Shown here in pieces: positions 1 to 7,822 of a stretch of 64,000 nt of DNA. The position numbers and the translations under genes were made by a program. The DNA is taken from assembly GCF_052119705.1 (NCBI RefSeq), contig NZ_JBGQOP010000013.1, positions 1-64,000 of the forward strand. The letters run 5' to 3'. Positions within the stretch are counted from its first letter, which is position 1, and every line of letters begins with the position of its first letter. The notes beneath the pieces were generated by a model. That model was not told where the DNA came from. It was given only the letters and a program-made list of their open reading frames with translations, and did no database searches. This DNA is from Oceanimonas sp052119705 (GTDB taxonomy: Bacteria > Pseudomonadota > Gammaproteobacteria > Enterobacterales > Aeromonadaceae).

Positions 1-493
1 GAGATCTCAGCTTTTGGCGCAAGTCGTTTATGGCAATAAAATGACAATTCACGACTGACTGCTCAAACACCCAGCAACCGCACAACTTACTCACAGAGTT
101 ATGCACAAAGCCATAGTTTTAAGCCGTGCGCTTTACGCCATATACGGTAAGAATAATCGTGTGGAGTGAGTCGTAAACAGTAATGTGGGCAGGCTAAGCC
201 AAAGCAATCCTGCTCCGCAAGACCAAAAACTAAGACATTGGGCTATAAAAGACGGTGTTTGTTTTTACACTTGGCAATCGCCGCTGTGCTTTGTTGTATA
301 CAAAGTTCCGGCACGGCAGGCAGGATTCGGTCTAGTATCTGCGTCGGAAAGTTATTTTAGATCACAATTATCACGCTTTGCGCTAACAAGCATTACTCCG
401 TAGCTCAATTGAGGCTATGCTGTGATCGGTAGTGGCTAGCGCCCTACCATATTCATACTCTATACATTCATCCACTTTGAGATTGGACTGCCG
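1..493. other. Leading non-coding stretch
   Basis: No convincing gene is seen before the RNA-binding protein gene. Frame 1 is open from the window edge to a TAA at 37-39 (last residues ISAFGASRLWQ), which could be the tail of an upstream plus-strand gene, but 12 codons cannot identify it. A single TTATGCACA at 99-107 fits the DnaA-box consensus but stands alone. A 72-codon GTG-started frame at 185-403 has no ribosome site or recognisable motif and is taken as noise. Confidence 0.5.
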
Positions 494-961
494 ATGAAGT
501 TATCCCATTATCCTGTTTATATTCAGTCTGCCTTTTATGCAGTTGTATTGGCCGTGCTTGGTTATTTTGTTGTGAGCTGGGCTGCACCTGCGCTTTCTAC
601 TGCTAGCTTGTTTGCTATTGGCTTGTTGTTAGGAGGCTTTTTAATTCCCTTGTTGACTCGTCCACCGGTACCGGCGGCTATCCCTACTACTACCTTATAT
701 GTCGGTAATCTGCCTTATCGTGCCAACGAGGCTTCGGTACGTGCTTTGTTTGAAGAGTTTGGTCAGGTGTTATCGGTACGCTTAATGAAAGATAAGCACA
801 CCGGCAAGCGCCGCGGCTTTGGCTTTGTAGAAATGCCCAGTGACGCAGCACTTGCCGCGCAACAGGCATTGAACGATTCTGAGTTTCAACAGCGCACCTT
901 AAAAGTGCGTGAAGCGAATGAACGTAAAGACGAAGAAGATGAAACCGAGCAATCAGCTTAA
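494..961 (+). CDS. Membrane-anchored RRM-domain RNA-binding protein
   Basis: A 155-residue protein with two parts. Residues about 12-32 and 37-55 are hydrophobic and look like a membrane hairpin. Residues about 66-140 are one RNA recognition motif, with RNP2 LYVGNL (68-73) and RNP1 RGFGFVEM (107-114), followed by an acidic, charged tail. RRM proteins bind single-stranded RNA; the target here is unknown. The gene converges on murI with a gap of only 9 bases, and its likely terminator lies inside murI. The ATG start has only a weak upstream purine run. The RRM assignment is firm; anchoring in the inner membrane is inferred from hydrophobicity. Confidence 0.85.
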   Translation: MKLSHYPVYIQSAFYAVVLAVLGYFVVSWAAPALSTASLFAIGLLLGGFLIPLLTRPPVPAAIPTTTLYVGNLPYRANEASVRALFEEFGQVLSVRLMKDKHTGKRRGFGFVEMPSDAALAAQQALNDSEFQQRTLKVREANERKDEEDETEQSA

Positions 962-970
962 TCATCTGAC

Positions 971-1786
971 TTAAGGCACAAAGCAGTTAAGCTCGCCAAA
1001 GCCTTCCTTACTAAAAGCCCTCGCTTGTTGCAGGGCTTTTTTTGTGGCCGCCGTACAAAACAATCGGCCTTGCTGCTGTTTTGTTCTAGCCTGTTGTACA
1101 TCAGGAAGAGCAAGTAATAAATGACTGACCCGTCGCGCTATAGCGGCTCCCGAATCGATTAGTTTTACCTGAGGTAAACATTGACCAATTTCGGCCGCTA
1201 ACAGTGGAAAGTGAGTACAGCCCAATACCAAGGTATCGGGTCCCTGCTCGCTCGTCCAAGACGCCAGTATTTGTTGCAGTCTTTGTAGATCAACGGTTTG
1301 TCCTGCTAATTTATCTTCCGCCATCGTCACCAATTCGGTAGTACCCAACATAGAGACTTGCAAATCGGCGGCGAAGCTTTGGATAAGCTCGGCCGTATAG
1401 GCTCGAGATACGGTACCGGGTGTAGCCAATAATCCGATATGAGCAGGCTTGTCTGTTGTTTGCTGTTGCCTGCTGTATTCAGCGGCGGGTTTGATGGCGG
1501 GCACCACGCCCACTACGGGAATAGATAAACATTCACGCAAGGCGGGTAACACATGAGTGCTAGCGGTATTGCAGGCAATAACGGCGATATCTACCGAGTG
1601 TTGACTAACGAAAGAGCGAAACAACTCAACCACTCGCGCCACTAAGCACGATTCGCTTAGCTCGCCGTAAGGAAAATAGGCATTATCAAACAGATAGAGA
1701 TACTGATGGCCGTCAAGGGTGTGGCTGAGTTCACGATACACAGACAAGCCGCCCATGCCGGAGTCAAAGATAAGAATGTTTGCCAA
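971..1786 (-). CDS. murI: Glutamate racemase
   Basis: Converts L-glutamate to D-glutamate for peptidoglycan precursors in the cytoplasm. The 271 residues are the usual length. The N-terminal FDSGMGGLSV motif and the two catalytic cysteines are present: ACNTAS (Cys about 72) and GCTHFP (Cys about 190), the two-base mechanism of the family. The start appears to be TTG at 1786-1784, preceded by AAGGG at a 7-base gap; the only nearby ATG is codon 11 and would remove the first motif. It lies downstream of btuB on the same strand, the pairing also found in E. coli, with a terminator between the two. Confidence 0.96.
   Translation of the reverse strand: MANILIFDSGMGGLSVYRELSHTLDGHQYLYLFDNAYFPYGELSESCLVARVVELFRSFVSQHSVDIAVIACNTASTHVLPALRECLSIPVVGVVPAIKPAAEYSRQQQTTDKPAHIGLLATPGTVSRAYTAELIQSFAADLQVSMLGTTELVTMAEDKLAGQTVDLQRLQQILASWTSEQGPDTLVLGCTHFPLLAAEIGQCLPQVKLIDSGAAIARRVSHLLLALPDVQQARTKQQQGRLFCTAATKKALQQARAFSKEGFGELNCFVP
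1013..1043 (+). terminator. Intrinsic terminator of the RRM gene, inside murI
   Basis: An 8-bp stem (AAAGCCCT / AGGGCTTT) with a 10-base loop runs into seven T on the plus strand. It lies within the 3' coding end of the convergent murI gene. Confidence 0.75.
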
Positions 1787-1895
1787 CTTTTTGCCCTTCT
1801 ATATAAGCGGCCCTTGTTGTTTAAAGGCTTACTTTTACTGAGCAAGGAACGCCCTCGCTGTGCAGGCTCACATCATAACGCTAAAGCTAAAAATG

Positions 1896-1920
1896 AAAAA
1901 GCCGACACTAGGCCGGCTTA
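1896..1920 (-). terminator. Terminator after btuB
   Basis: On the minus strand a 6-bp stem AAGCCG/CGGCTT with a 9-base loop is followed by a run of T. It separates btuB from murI. Confidence 0.7.
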
Positions 1921-1945
1921 AGATTGCTGATCAACGCTTAAGAAC

Positions 1946-3748
1946 TTAGAAGCGGTAGTCGGCACCGACATAAAACTCCATGTCGGGTGCGTCGTAACCA
2001 TCAATTACTTGATAGTCTTTATCGAACAGATTGTTAATCTTACCGTTCAGAGTTAATTGCTGCGTAAGAGGATAACGTGCACCTATGTTCCAGATGGTGT
2101 AAGAAAGCAGAGTTACATTACCTACATCGCCACGCTCTCCGACATACAGCACTTGTGCAAATAAGTTGGTATTAAATACATCAACATCGCCGGTCCAACT
2201 AGCTTTACGCTTAGCACGGCGAATCAACTGCTTTGCAGTCTTAATGTCTTTAGCATTTGTATAATCGTAGCTAAAGGTGTGGTGCAATAATCCGGTGTCC
2301 GCTTTTACTATAAATTCAGCACCTCTAATCAGAGAGTCTGTATTTTCAGTAGAGTTAACATAACCACCGTTATAAACAATAAGGTTATCAATGTTATTGC
2401 GATACAGATTGAGCTGCCAATCTAGCACATCATAGTCGCCGGCAAAGCCCAGCTCCCAGTTTTGGGATTCTTCTGGTTGTAATTCTATGCCTTTTTTGGC
2501 GTACGCAATATCTCCAAAGCTTGGGGCTTTAAAAGCAGTGCCGTAACTTAGCGTCGTTCTATGTTGTGCTGGCATGGCCAATGATAAAGCGCTCTGCCAA
2601 GTACCTTTACTCCCATATTGTTCGTTATCATCAATACGACCAGTTAACTCAAGAGTTAACGGCGACCATGTATGATAAATAGAGGTAAAAACACCAGTGT
2701 TGTCACGGCTAGATTGTACAGAACCGGTAGACTTTGAAAGTTGACGCTCTTGTTGCCAGTCCATACCCACTAACGTATAGCCTTGTTCAGAGTAATTATT
2801 CTGTACTAAGCCATCTAAGCGAGTAATAGAATTAGCAATATTGCTATATGACTTTGAGTTGCGGCCATCTTTTTTAACCCAATTTTCATTTTCAAATTCA
2901 CCATAGCTAGCATTTAATTGACCAGCTAATTGCTCATCTTGATAGCTTAATCCGGTATCAACTTGATAGCTTTGAGTTGCGGATGTATCAGAATAGCTAC
3001 CATCGTAATCGGTCTTGCTTTCCCAGCCGTTAGCGTTAGCGCCCCACGTCCACGCCTGATTTAGCTTATGCTCGATACCTAAGGTTAAATTTTTACTATC
3101 GAAACCATCGCGGTCAGTCTCAGTATTTCCTGGTTGAGGCTTTACATCATAACCACGGGTTTCCCGATAGCCGGTGGCCAATTGTAAGCGAGTCTCATCA
3201 GTTACCCACTGGTTGATGGATACGTCGCCGGCATAGTAATCATTGCTACCGGTAGTCACGCTCAGTTTGGTGTCGTTAATTGGAGAGCTAGTAATGATGT
3301 TAACCACACCACCGATTGCGCTTGAGCCATAAATAGCGGCACGTGGCCCACGAATATATTCGATGCGCTCGACGTTACTCACCGGCAACCGACTGAAATC
3401 AAAATTATTATTAACCATTTGCGCCTGAGGACGGCCATTAACCAGCACTAACACGTGGTCGGATTCAGTGCCGCGTACGAATAGACTAGTTGCTTGACCC
3501 AAACCGCCACTTTGGGTACCGAACTGCATACCCGGCAGGGTTTCGAGCAAGTCAACTAACGAGCGCGGCTGGCGACGTTCGATGTCGGCTTTGGTGATCA
3601 CTTCCACAGGTGCGAGTGCACTGGTGAGCGGTTGTTTTACTTTGCTGTAAATGGTGATTTCAGTGGCATCGTCAGCGGGTGTGGCGAATGAATTTTGAGC
3701 AAATGCGGCCCATGGCAGCAAAACGGCTACCAACAACTTTTTGGACAT
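1946..3748 (-). CDS. btuB: TonB-dependent vitamin B12 outer-membrane receptor
   Basis: Outer-membrane beta-barrel that takes up cobalamin using TonB energy. The 600-residue product starts at 3748 with a signal peptide (MSKKLLVAVLLPWAAFA...), preceded by AGGGAA six bases upstream; the longer open frame runs into the riboswitch and is rejected. A TonB-box-like segment (EITIYSK) follows the signal. A plug domain (VEVITKADIERRQPRSLVDL) and a barrel ending in an aromatic residue (YRF) complete the family layout. BtuB rather than another siderophore receptor is supported by the cobalamin riboswitch in its leader and by murI downstream. A cobalamin adenosyltransferase relative lies 2 kb away. Confidence 0.93.
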   Translation of the reverse strand: MSKKLLVAVLLPWAAFAQNSFATPADDATEITIYSKVKQPLTSALAPVEVITKADIERRQPRSLVDLLETLPGMQFGTQSGGLGQATSLFVRGTESDHVLVLVNGRPQAQMVNNNFDFSRLPVSNVERIEYIRGPRAAIYGSSAIGGVVNIITSSPINDTKLSVTTGSNDYYAGDVSINQWVTDETRLQLATGYRETRGYDVKPQPGNTETDRDGFDSKNLTLGIEHKLNQAWTWGANANGWESKTDYDGSYSDTSATQSYQVDTGLSYQDEQLAGQLNASYGEFENENWVKKDGRNSKSYSNIANSITRLDGLVQNNYSEQGYTLVGMDWQQERQLSKSTGSVQSSRDNTGVFTSIYHTWSPLTLELTGRIDDNEQYGSKGTWQSALSLAMPAQHRTTLSYGTAFKAPSFGDIAYAKKGIELQPEESQNWELGFAGDYDVLDWQLNLYRNNIDNLIVYNGGYVNSTENTDSLIRGAEFIVKADTGLLHHTFSYDYTNAKDIKTAKQLIRRAKRKASWTGDVDVFNTNLFAQVLYVGERGDVGNVTLLSYTIWNIGARYPLTQQLTLNGKINNLFDKDYQVIDGYDAPDMEFYVGADYRF

Positions 3749-3801
3749 GTGTTTCCCTAGTACGCGTAGTAATGGCCGGCTGGCCTTTATGTGATGACTT
3801 T

Positions 3802-3964
3802 GGCAGGTTTTCGGACTTGGAGGCTCGAGCGTTTGCTCACCTAAACGACGGCTTCCCACTCTATTGAGCAGTGCCTGGGTTTCCCCTTGTCGTGTCGTTC
3901 CTCGTTACCGCTGCGCGCCAGTTCCGGATTTACACCGGATTCCCGTTTATGCCATTTGGCACCA
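3802..3964 (-). promoter_or_regulatory. Cobalamin (B12) riboswitch in the btuB leader
   Basis: Read on the minus strand, the leader carries the conserved AdoCbl aptamer blocks in order: GGTGCCAAATGGC, GGGAATCCGGTG with AATCCGGAACTG, GCGCAGCGGTAACGAGGA, GTGGGAAGCCG, and the 3' box GCCTCCAAGTCCGAAAACC ending in TGCC. The aptamer ends about 53 bases before the btuB ATG. A small GGCC/GGCC stem at 3774-3785 and the AGGGAA ribosome site lie in that spacer and could be the expression platform. In this family ligand binding lowers btuB expression. Confidence 0.95.
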
Positions 3965-3974
3965 AAGCGCGGGC

Positions 3975-4003
3975 ATTATAGGGAAAGCCAAGCCAGCTGT
4001 ATA
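3975..4003 (-). promoter_or_regulatory. Probable btuB promoter
   Basis: A perfect TATAAT lies on the minus strand at 3980-3975, just upstream of the riboswitch aptamer. No good -35 hexamer is visible at 16-18 bases. The position, about 230 bases before the ATG, fits transcription of the complete aptamer. Confidence 0.55.
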
Positions 4004-4169
4004 TGCATATACAGTGGAAAAATATGCATGCTTCCTTATAAAAATGAATATGCGCTAGATCTCAAATTTGCTTTATTTACATATTAGCAACATCTGACTA
4101 TTTGCTACGCTGCTTTAATCTATAGTTATGGCTAACGCTGCCGGTGCATGCGTAGCAAGGAGAGACAAG

Positions 4170-5510
4170 ATGGCAAATGACTCAAAGAATAAAAATGAGC
4201 AGCCGAGCCGAGGTTTGCATGAGCTTTACGCAGAAGATCCGATCAAGGCCGATAAACTAGTATGGAATCGAGAAACTGATCAGGGGAGCAGACGTGGCTT
4301 TCTTAAGCGTGGTGGCCTATTCGCGATGGCCACCGCCATAGGAGCCAGTATTCCGTTCGCTAAAAATATGCCTGCGGGGCTCATTCCTGCCGCCTTTGCC
4401 CAATCTAACGAGCCTTTTGCCATTTCTGGTAAAGAAGGTTTGATTATTCTCAACGATCGGCCACTTAACGCCGAAACACCACCTCATTTATTAGACGATG
4501 AAATTACCCCCGCCAAGCATATGTTTGTGCGCAACAATGGACTGCTCCCCGATACCAGCGTGCTGGATCCGGCGAGCTGGACGCTGGAAATTGCCGGTGA
4601 GTCCTGTGAGAAACCCACCACCTTTACCTTAGCCGAGCTCAAGTCTCGTTTTAAACACCATAGTTACCAGCTGACGGTAGAATGTGGTGGTAATGGCCGC
4701 AGCGAATTCGCCCCTGCTGCCAGTGGCAACCAATGGACCACGGGTGCGGTCGCTAGCCCTAAATTTACGGGGGCAAGGCTGCGCGACGTATTGGAAGCCT
4801 GTGGCATTAAAAAGGACGCGGTTTATATCGGATATTATGGCGCAGACTTACACCCGAGTGGCGATGCGAGCAAAGCAGCTATCTCACGGGGCGTACCTAT
4901 GTCTAAGGCATTAGAAGACGAAACCTTGATTGCGTGGGCCATGAACGACGAGGATCTTCCGGTGTTAAACGGTCATCCTTTACGTTTGGTGTGCGGCGGC
5001 TGGCCGGCTTCCACCTCTGGTAAGTGGCTGAAGAAGATAGTGGTCCGCGATAAGATACACGACGGCAACAAGATGGCCGCTCCTTCTTACAGCATGCCCA
5101 AATATCCGGTGGCACCCGGCACGCAAGTGCCCGATGAAGACATGGAAATTATTAGCTCCATGCCAGTGAGATCGCTGATCACCTTTCCAAAAACCGGTAT
5201 CACTCATCAATTAGGCGAGCCTTTAGCTGTGCGTGGCCATGCTTGGGCGGGCGATCTGGAAGTCAGCGACTTTTATGTGTCGATTGATTTTGGTACCACT
5301 TGGCAAAAAGCGGAGCTAAGGGCACCGGCTAATCGACTCGCTTGGCAGCATTGGCACAGTGAGCTGACTTTTCCTAAAAAAGGCTATTACGAAGTATGGG
5401 CCAGAGCCGTAGACAATGAAGGGCAAGCACAACCCATGGTGGTTCCGGGTTGGAATCCTAAAGGTTATTTAAACAATGCTTGCCACCGTATTGCGGTACA
5501 AGTTGTATAA
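4170..5510 (+). CDS. Tat-exported molybdopterin sulfite dehydrogenase subunit (SorA/SoxC-like)
   Basis: A 446-residue sulfite-oxidase-family enzyme, probably oxidising sulfite to sulfate in the periplasm and passing electrons to cytochrome c. A Tat signal SRRGFLKRGG (residues about 40-49) and a hydrophobic stretch end near AAFAQ. The molybdenum-binding domain has the cysteine motif VECGGNGR (Cys about 172), the usual Mo thiolate ligand. The C-terminal third (YVSIDFGTTW, YEVWARAVDNEG, GWNPKGY) matches the dimerisation domain. The start is ATG 4170, preceded by AAGGAGAG; an upstream in-frame ATG at 4128 lacks a ribosome site. A monoheme cytochrome gene follows after 12 bases. SoxC and SorA cannot be separated by eye, but no other sox genes are present. 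Confidence 0.87.
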   Translation: MANDSKNKNEQPSRGLHELYAEDPIKADKLVWNRETDQGSRRGFLKRGGLFAMATAIGASIPFAKNMPAGLIPAAFAQSNEPFAISGKEGLIILNDRPLNAETPPHLLDDEITPAKHMFVRNNGLLPDTSVLDPASWTLEIAGESCEKPTTFTLAELKSRFKHHSYQLTVECGGNGRSEFAPAASGNQWTTGAVASPKFTGARLRDVLEACGIKKDAVYIGYYGADLHPSGDASKAAISRGVPMSKALEDETLIAWAMNDEDLPVLNGHPLRLVCGGWPASTSGKWLKKIVVRDKIHDGNKMAAPSYSMPKYPVAPGTQVPDEDMEIISSMPVRSLITFPKTGITHQLGEPLAVRGHAWAGDLEVSDFYVSIDFGTTWQKAELRAPANRLAWQHWHSELTFPKKGYYEVWARAVDNEGQAQPMVVPGWNPKGYLNNACHRIAVQVV

Positions 5511-5522
5511 GAGGAGGACATA

Positions 5523-5885
5523 ATGGCACACCCTTTTGCTATGAGTTTATTATTGCTGGGGCTGTCGGCCACTCCTGCTTTGGCCGCAGAGCAAGACCCT
5601 CAAACCGGCTTTATTATGGCGCCGGGTTGGGAAACGGTGCGCAATAATTGCATTGCTTGTCATTCGGCCAGTTTGGTCACCCAAAACAGTGGCAGCCGTG
5701 AACATTGGCTGTCTTTGATCCGTTGGATGCAGGAGTCTCAAGGATTATGGGCGTTTGATGCGGATACAGAAAAAACAATTCTGGAGTATCTAAGTAGCAA
5801 TTATGGCCCCAAGCAAGACGCTAGGCGGCCATCGCTACGCGCCGACCAATTACCGGAAAACCCTTACCGCAAGAAACAGTCCTAA
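5523..5885 (+). CDS. Small periplasmic cytochrome c (SorB-like)
   Basis: A 120-residue protein with a signal peptide (cleavage near ALAAEQ) and one heme c motif CIACH (Cys43-His47). A Met near residue 69 (RWMQ) could be the second axial ligand. It begins 12 bases after the sulfite dehydrogenase gene with its own GAGGAGG ribosome site, so it is very likely the electron acceptor of that enzyme. Its stop codon overlaps by a few bases the stop of the convergent adenosyltransferase-like gene. Confidence 0.85.
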   Translation: MAHPFAMSLLLLGLSATPALAAEQDPQTGFIMAPGWETVRNNCIACHSASLVTQNSGSREHWLSLIRWMQESQGLWAFDADTEKTILEYLSSNYGPKQDARRPSLRADQLPENPYRKKQS

Positions 5886-6409
5886 TAATTAATGCTGATA
5901 TAAGGCACTTCTTCGACGTTTAGCCGATGCTTGATGGCAACGGTAAGTACAAAGAAAAAGTTAGCCAGTACATTGGCAAATCGGGGCAGGGTTTCATCGA
6001 AACTCCTGCCCTCTTGCTCTAAGCGCACCAGCATGCGTACTATTTTTTTACCGGTACAACGGCATAAATGCAGCTGCGGCACGGGAGCCGGCCCTCTGGG
6101 GAGTACAAAGCCAGTCACTCGCCCTTCGCTCACTTGCTGATAATAGGTGTAGCGCGCTTTTAACCATTCGATATCTTGCTCGAAGATACCGTTCTTACCC
6201 CGTACCGAACCATTAAGATTGTAAATCAACGGCTGTAATTGCTCTAAGTCGGCACGGATATCGGCAAACTGTTCCGACAACATATCGAGCACCACGCCTA
6301 TATGACAACACAACTCATCGGTGAGGATTTCGTAATCACAGGTGAGCCGGGTTTCATAGATAAAGGGATAACACCATTCACGAAGATCACTCGGTTTAGG
6401 GCGGCGCAT
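5882..6409 (-). CDS. Divergent PduO-type cob(I)alamin adenosyltransferase
   Basis: A 175-residue protein, probably making adenosylcobalamin from cob(I)alamin and ATP. The family pattern can be traced: TDELCCHIGVV (30-40; family VDELN..IG), helices rich in LEQLQPLIYNLNG, FVLPRG (101-106; family F.LPGG) and HLCRCTGKKIVR (114-125; family H.AR...RRAER). The N-terminal TKTGDxGTT ATP loop is missing and the RRAER segment reads KKIVR, so activity is not certain. Start ATG 6409 follows AAGGAA; the longer frame from 6433 lacks a ribosome site. It lies near the B12-controlled btuB, which supports a role in cobalamin use. Confidence 0.72.
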   Translation of the reverse strand: MRRPKPSDLREWCYPFIYETRLTCDYEILTDELCCHIGVVLDMLSEQFADIRADLEQLQPLIYNLNGSVRGKNGIFEQDIEWLKARYTYYQQVSEGRVTGFVLPRGPAPVPQLHLCRCTGKKIVRMLVRLEQEGRSFDETLPRFANVLANFFFVLTVAIKHRLNVEEVPYISINY

Positions 6410-6524
6410 GTTGGTTCCTTGGTCGGTAAACATAAAAGACTAAAGATTTTTCGCCACTGTATCCACACCTCTTTATTTATGAGGAACATAGAAACATAGC
6501 TTTAGTACTGGTTGGCTCGTCCTC

Positions 6525-6552
6525 TTATCCCATCACTCTTTACCCTTCACCT
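6525..6552 (-). repeat. Heptamer array, GTGAAGN type
   Basis: Four 7-base units in register: TTATCCC, ATCACTC, TTTACCC, TTCACCT. It lies between the divergent adenosyltransferase-like and trmA genes. No opposite arm is obvious nearby. Confidence 0.6.
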
Positions 6553-6599
6553 ACGGGTACGTGCTAGAATTTGCGCTTCGTTTTTAAGAGAGGCACATC

Positions 6600-7706
6600 A
6601 TGAGCACAGTGGTTAACCCGCACACCTATCAGGCACAGTTGGAGGCTAAAGTTAGCCAGCTGCAGCAGGCGTTTGCGCCTTTTAATCCACCGAGCCTAGA
6701 TGTGTTCGCTTCAGAACCTGAGCATTATCGGATGCGCGCCGAGTTTCGAGTGTGGCATGAAGATGATGACTTGTATTACATCATGTTTGATCAGGAAACT
6801 AAGCAGCGATACCGCGTCGATCAGTTTCCTGCCGCCTCGTTAATCATTAATCAAGCCATGCCATTATTGCTGACGGCGTTAAAGCCGGATGCCGTGCTGC
6901 GCCGCAGTTTATTTCAGGTGGATTTTTTATCGTCTTTGAGCGGCGAGCTGGTGATCAGCCTTTTGTATCACCGTCAGTTAGACGATGCTTGGCAGCAAGC
7001 CATGCAAGGCGTACGCGAGCAATTACAACAAGCCGGTATTAATGCCAGCATTATTGGCCGAGCCAAGAAACAAAAGCGGGTTCTGGGCCAAGATTATGTG
7101 CTGGAGAAACTGCAGGTCGCAGACAAAGAATTAGTTTATCAGCAAGTAGAAAACAGCTTTACCCAGCCTAATGGTCGTATGAATGAGCAGATGCTAAGTT
7201 GGGCATTAGCCGTCACCCAAGGCGCCAGCGGCGATTTGCTGGAGTTGTATTGCGGTAACGGGAATTTCTCACTGGCCTTGGCGCCAAACTTTAACCGCGT
7301 GCTGGCTACCGAGATTGCCAGCTCCTCGGTGAAGTCGGCGCAATATAATATTGCCGCCAATAACATAGATAACGTGACAATTTTGCGGATGTCGGCGGAA
7401 GAGTTTACCCAAGCGATGCGTGGAGTACGCGAGTTTCGCCGTCTGCGCGGCATAGATCTCGGCAGCTACGACTGCAACACTATCTTAGTGGATCCACCAC
7501 GTTCAGGGCTGGATGAAGAAACCGTGAAGCTGGTGCAAAAATACGACAACATTCTGTATATCTCTTGTAACCCTGAGACCTTGCAGCAGAATTTAGCCGT
7601 TTTAAGTCAAACGCACACCATTAGCCGTTTTGCGCTATTTGATCAGTTCCCGTACACCCATCATGTGGAAGCTGGAGTTTATCTTCAAAAGAAGCAGAAA
7701 GCTTGA
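6600..7706 (+). CDS. trmA: tRNA (uracil-54-C5)-methyltransferase
   Basis: Makes m5U54 (ribothymidine) in the T-loop of tRNAs using S-adenosylmethionine. The 368 residues match the TrmA family length. Visible motifs are the SAM-binding ELYCGNGNFS (215-224), DPPRSG (298-303), the catalytic cysteine in ISCNPETL (Cys 323) and the catalytic glutamate in HHVEAGV (Glu 357). GAGAGG precedes the ATG, and a TAGAAT -10-like box lies at 6565-6570. The last codons and the stop are made from a 7-base periodic repeat that continues past the gene. The first TRAM-containing relatives (RlmC/RlmD) have FeS cysteines that are absent here. Confidence 0.96.
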   Translation: MSTVVNPHTYQAQLEAKVSQLQQAFAPFNPPSLDVFASEPEHYRMRAEFRVWHEDDDLYYIMFDQETKQRYRVDQFPAASLIINQAMPLLLTALKPDAVLRRSLFQVDFLSSLSGELVISLLYHRQLDDAWQQAMQGVREQLQQAGINASIIGRAKKQKRVLGQDYVLEKLQVADKELVYQQVENSFTQPNGRMNEQMLSWALAVTQGASGDLLELYCGNGNFSLALAPNFNRVLATEIASSSVKSAQYNIAANNIDNVTILRMSAEEFTQAMRGVREFRRLRGIDLGSYDCNTILVDPPRSGLDEETVKLVQKYDNILYISCNPETLQQNLAVLSQTHTISRFALFDQFPYTHHVEAGVYLQKKQKA

Positions 7707-7805
7707 AGCAGTAAGCCGGAAGTAATTGATAGAAACTAAAAAGCACGGCCAAGTGGCCGTGCTTTTTTATTTAGCTTATCGCTTACCGCTTCAGGCTTAT
7801 AGCTG
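7692..7805. repeat. Heptamer inverted repeat around the trmA/maeB terminator
   Basis: Left arm: AAGC or AAGT every 7 bases at 7692, 7699, 7706, 7713 and 7720, spanning the trmA stop codon. Right arm: GCTT or GCTG every 7 bases at 7774, 7781, 7788, 7795 and 7802. Bases 7700-7716 pair with 7781-7797 at 15 of 17 positions. A bidirectional terminator sits between the arms. Confidence 0.85.
7738..7767. terminator. Bidirectional terminator between trmA and the malic enzyme gene
   Basis: Stem AAGCACGGCC/GGCCGTGCTT with loop AAGT, flanked by A and T runs, usable from both convergent genes. Confidence 0.92.
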
Positions 7806-7822
7806 CCCGAAGGGTATGGAGA

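Noticed and set aside
99..107. TTATGCACA, a DnaA-box match, as a sign of a replication origin
   Set aside because: Only one box is seen, with no AT-rich unwinding element, no cluster of boxes and no origin-associated genes.
3749..3859. Longer btuB start at 3859
   Set aside because: It would translate through the riboswitch aptamer and put 37 residues before a clear signal peptide.
3864..4087. Two small plus-strand frames over the btuB leader
   Set aside because: They lie on the antisense strand of the riboswitch and promoter and have no ribosome sites.
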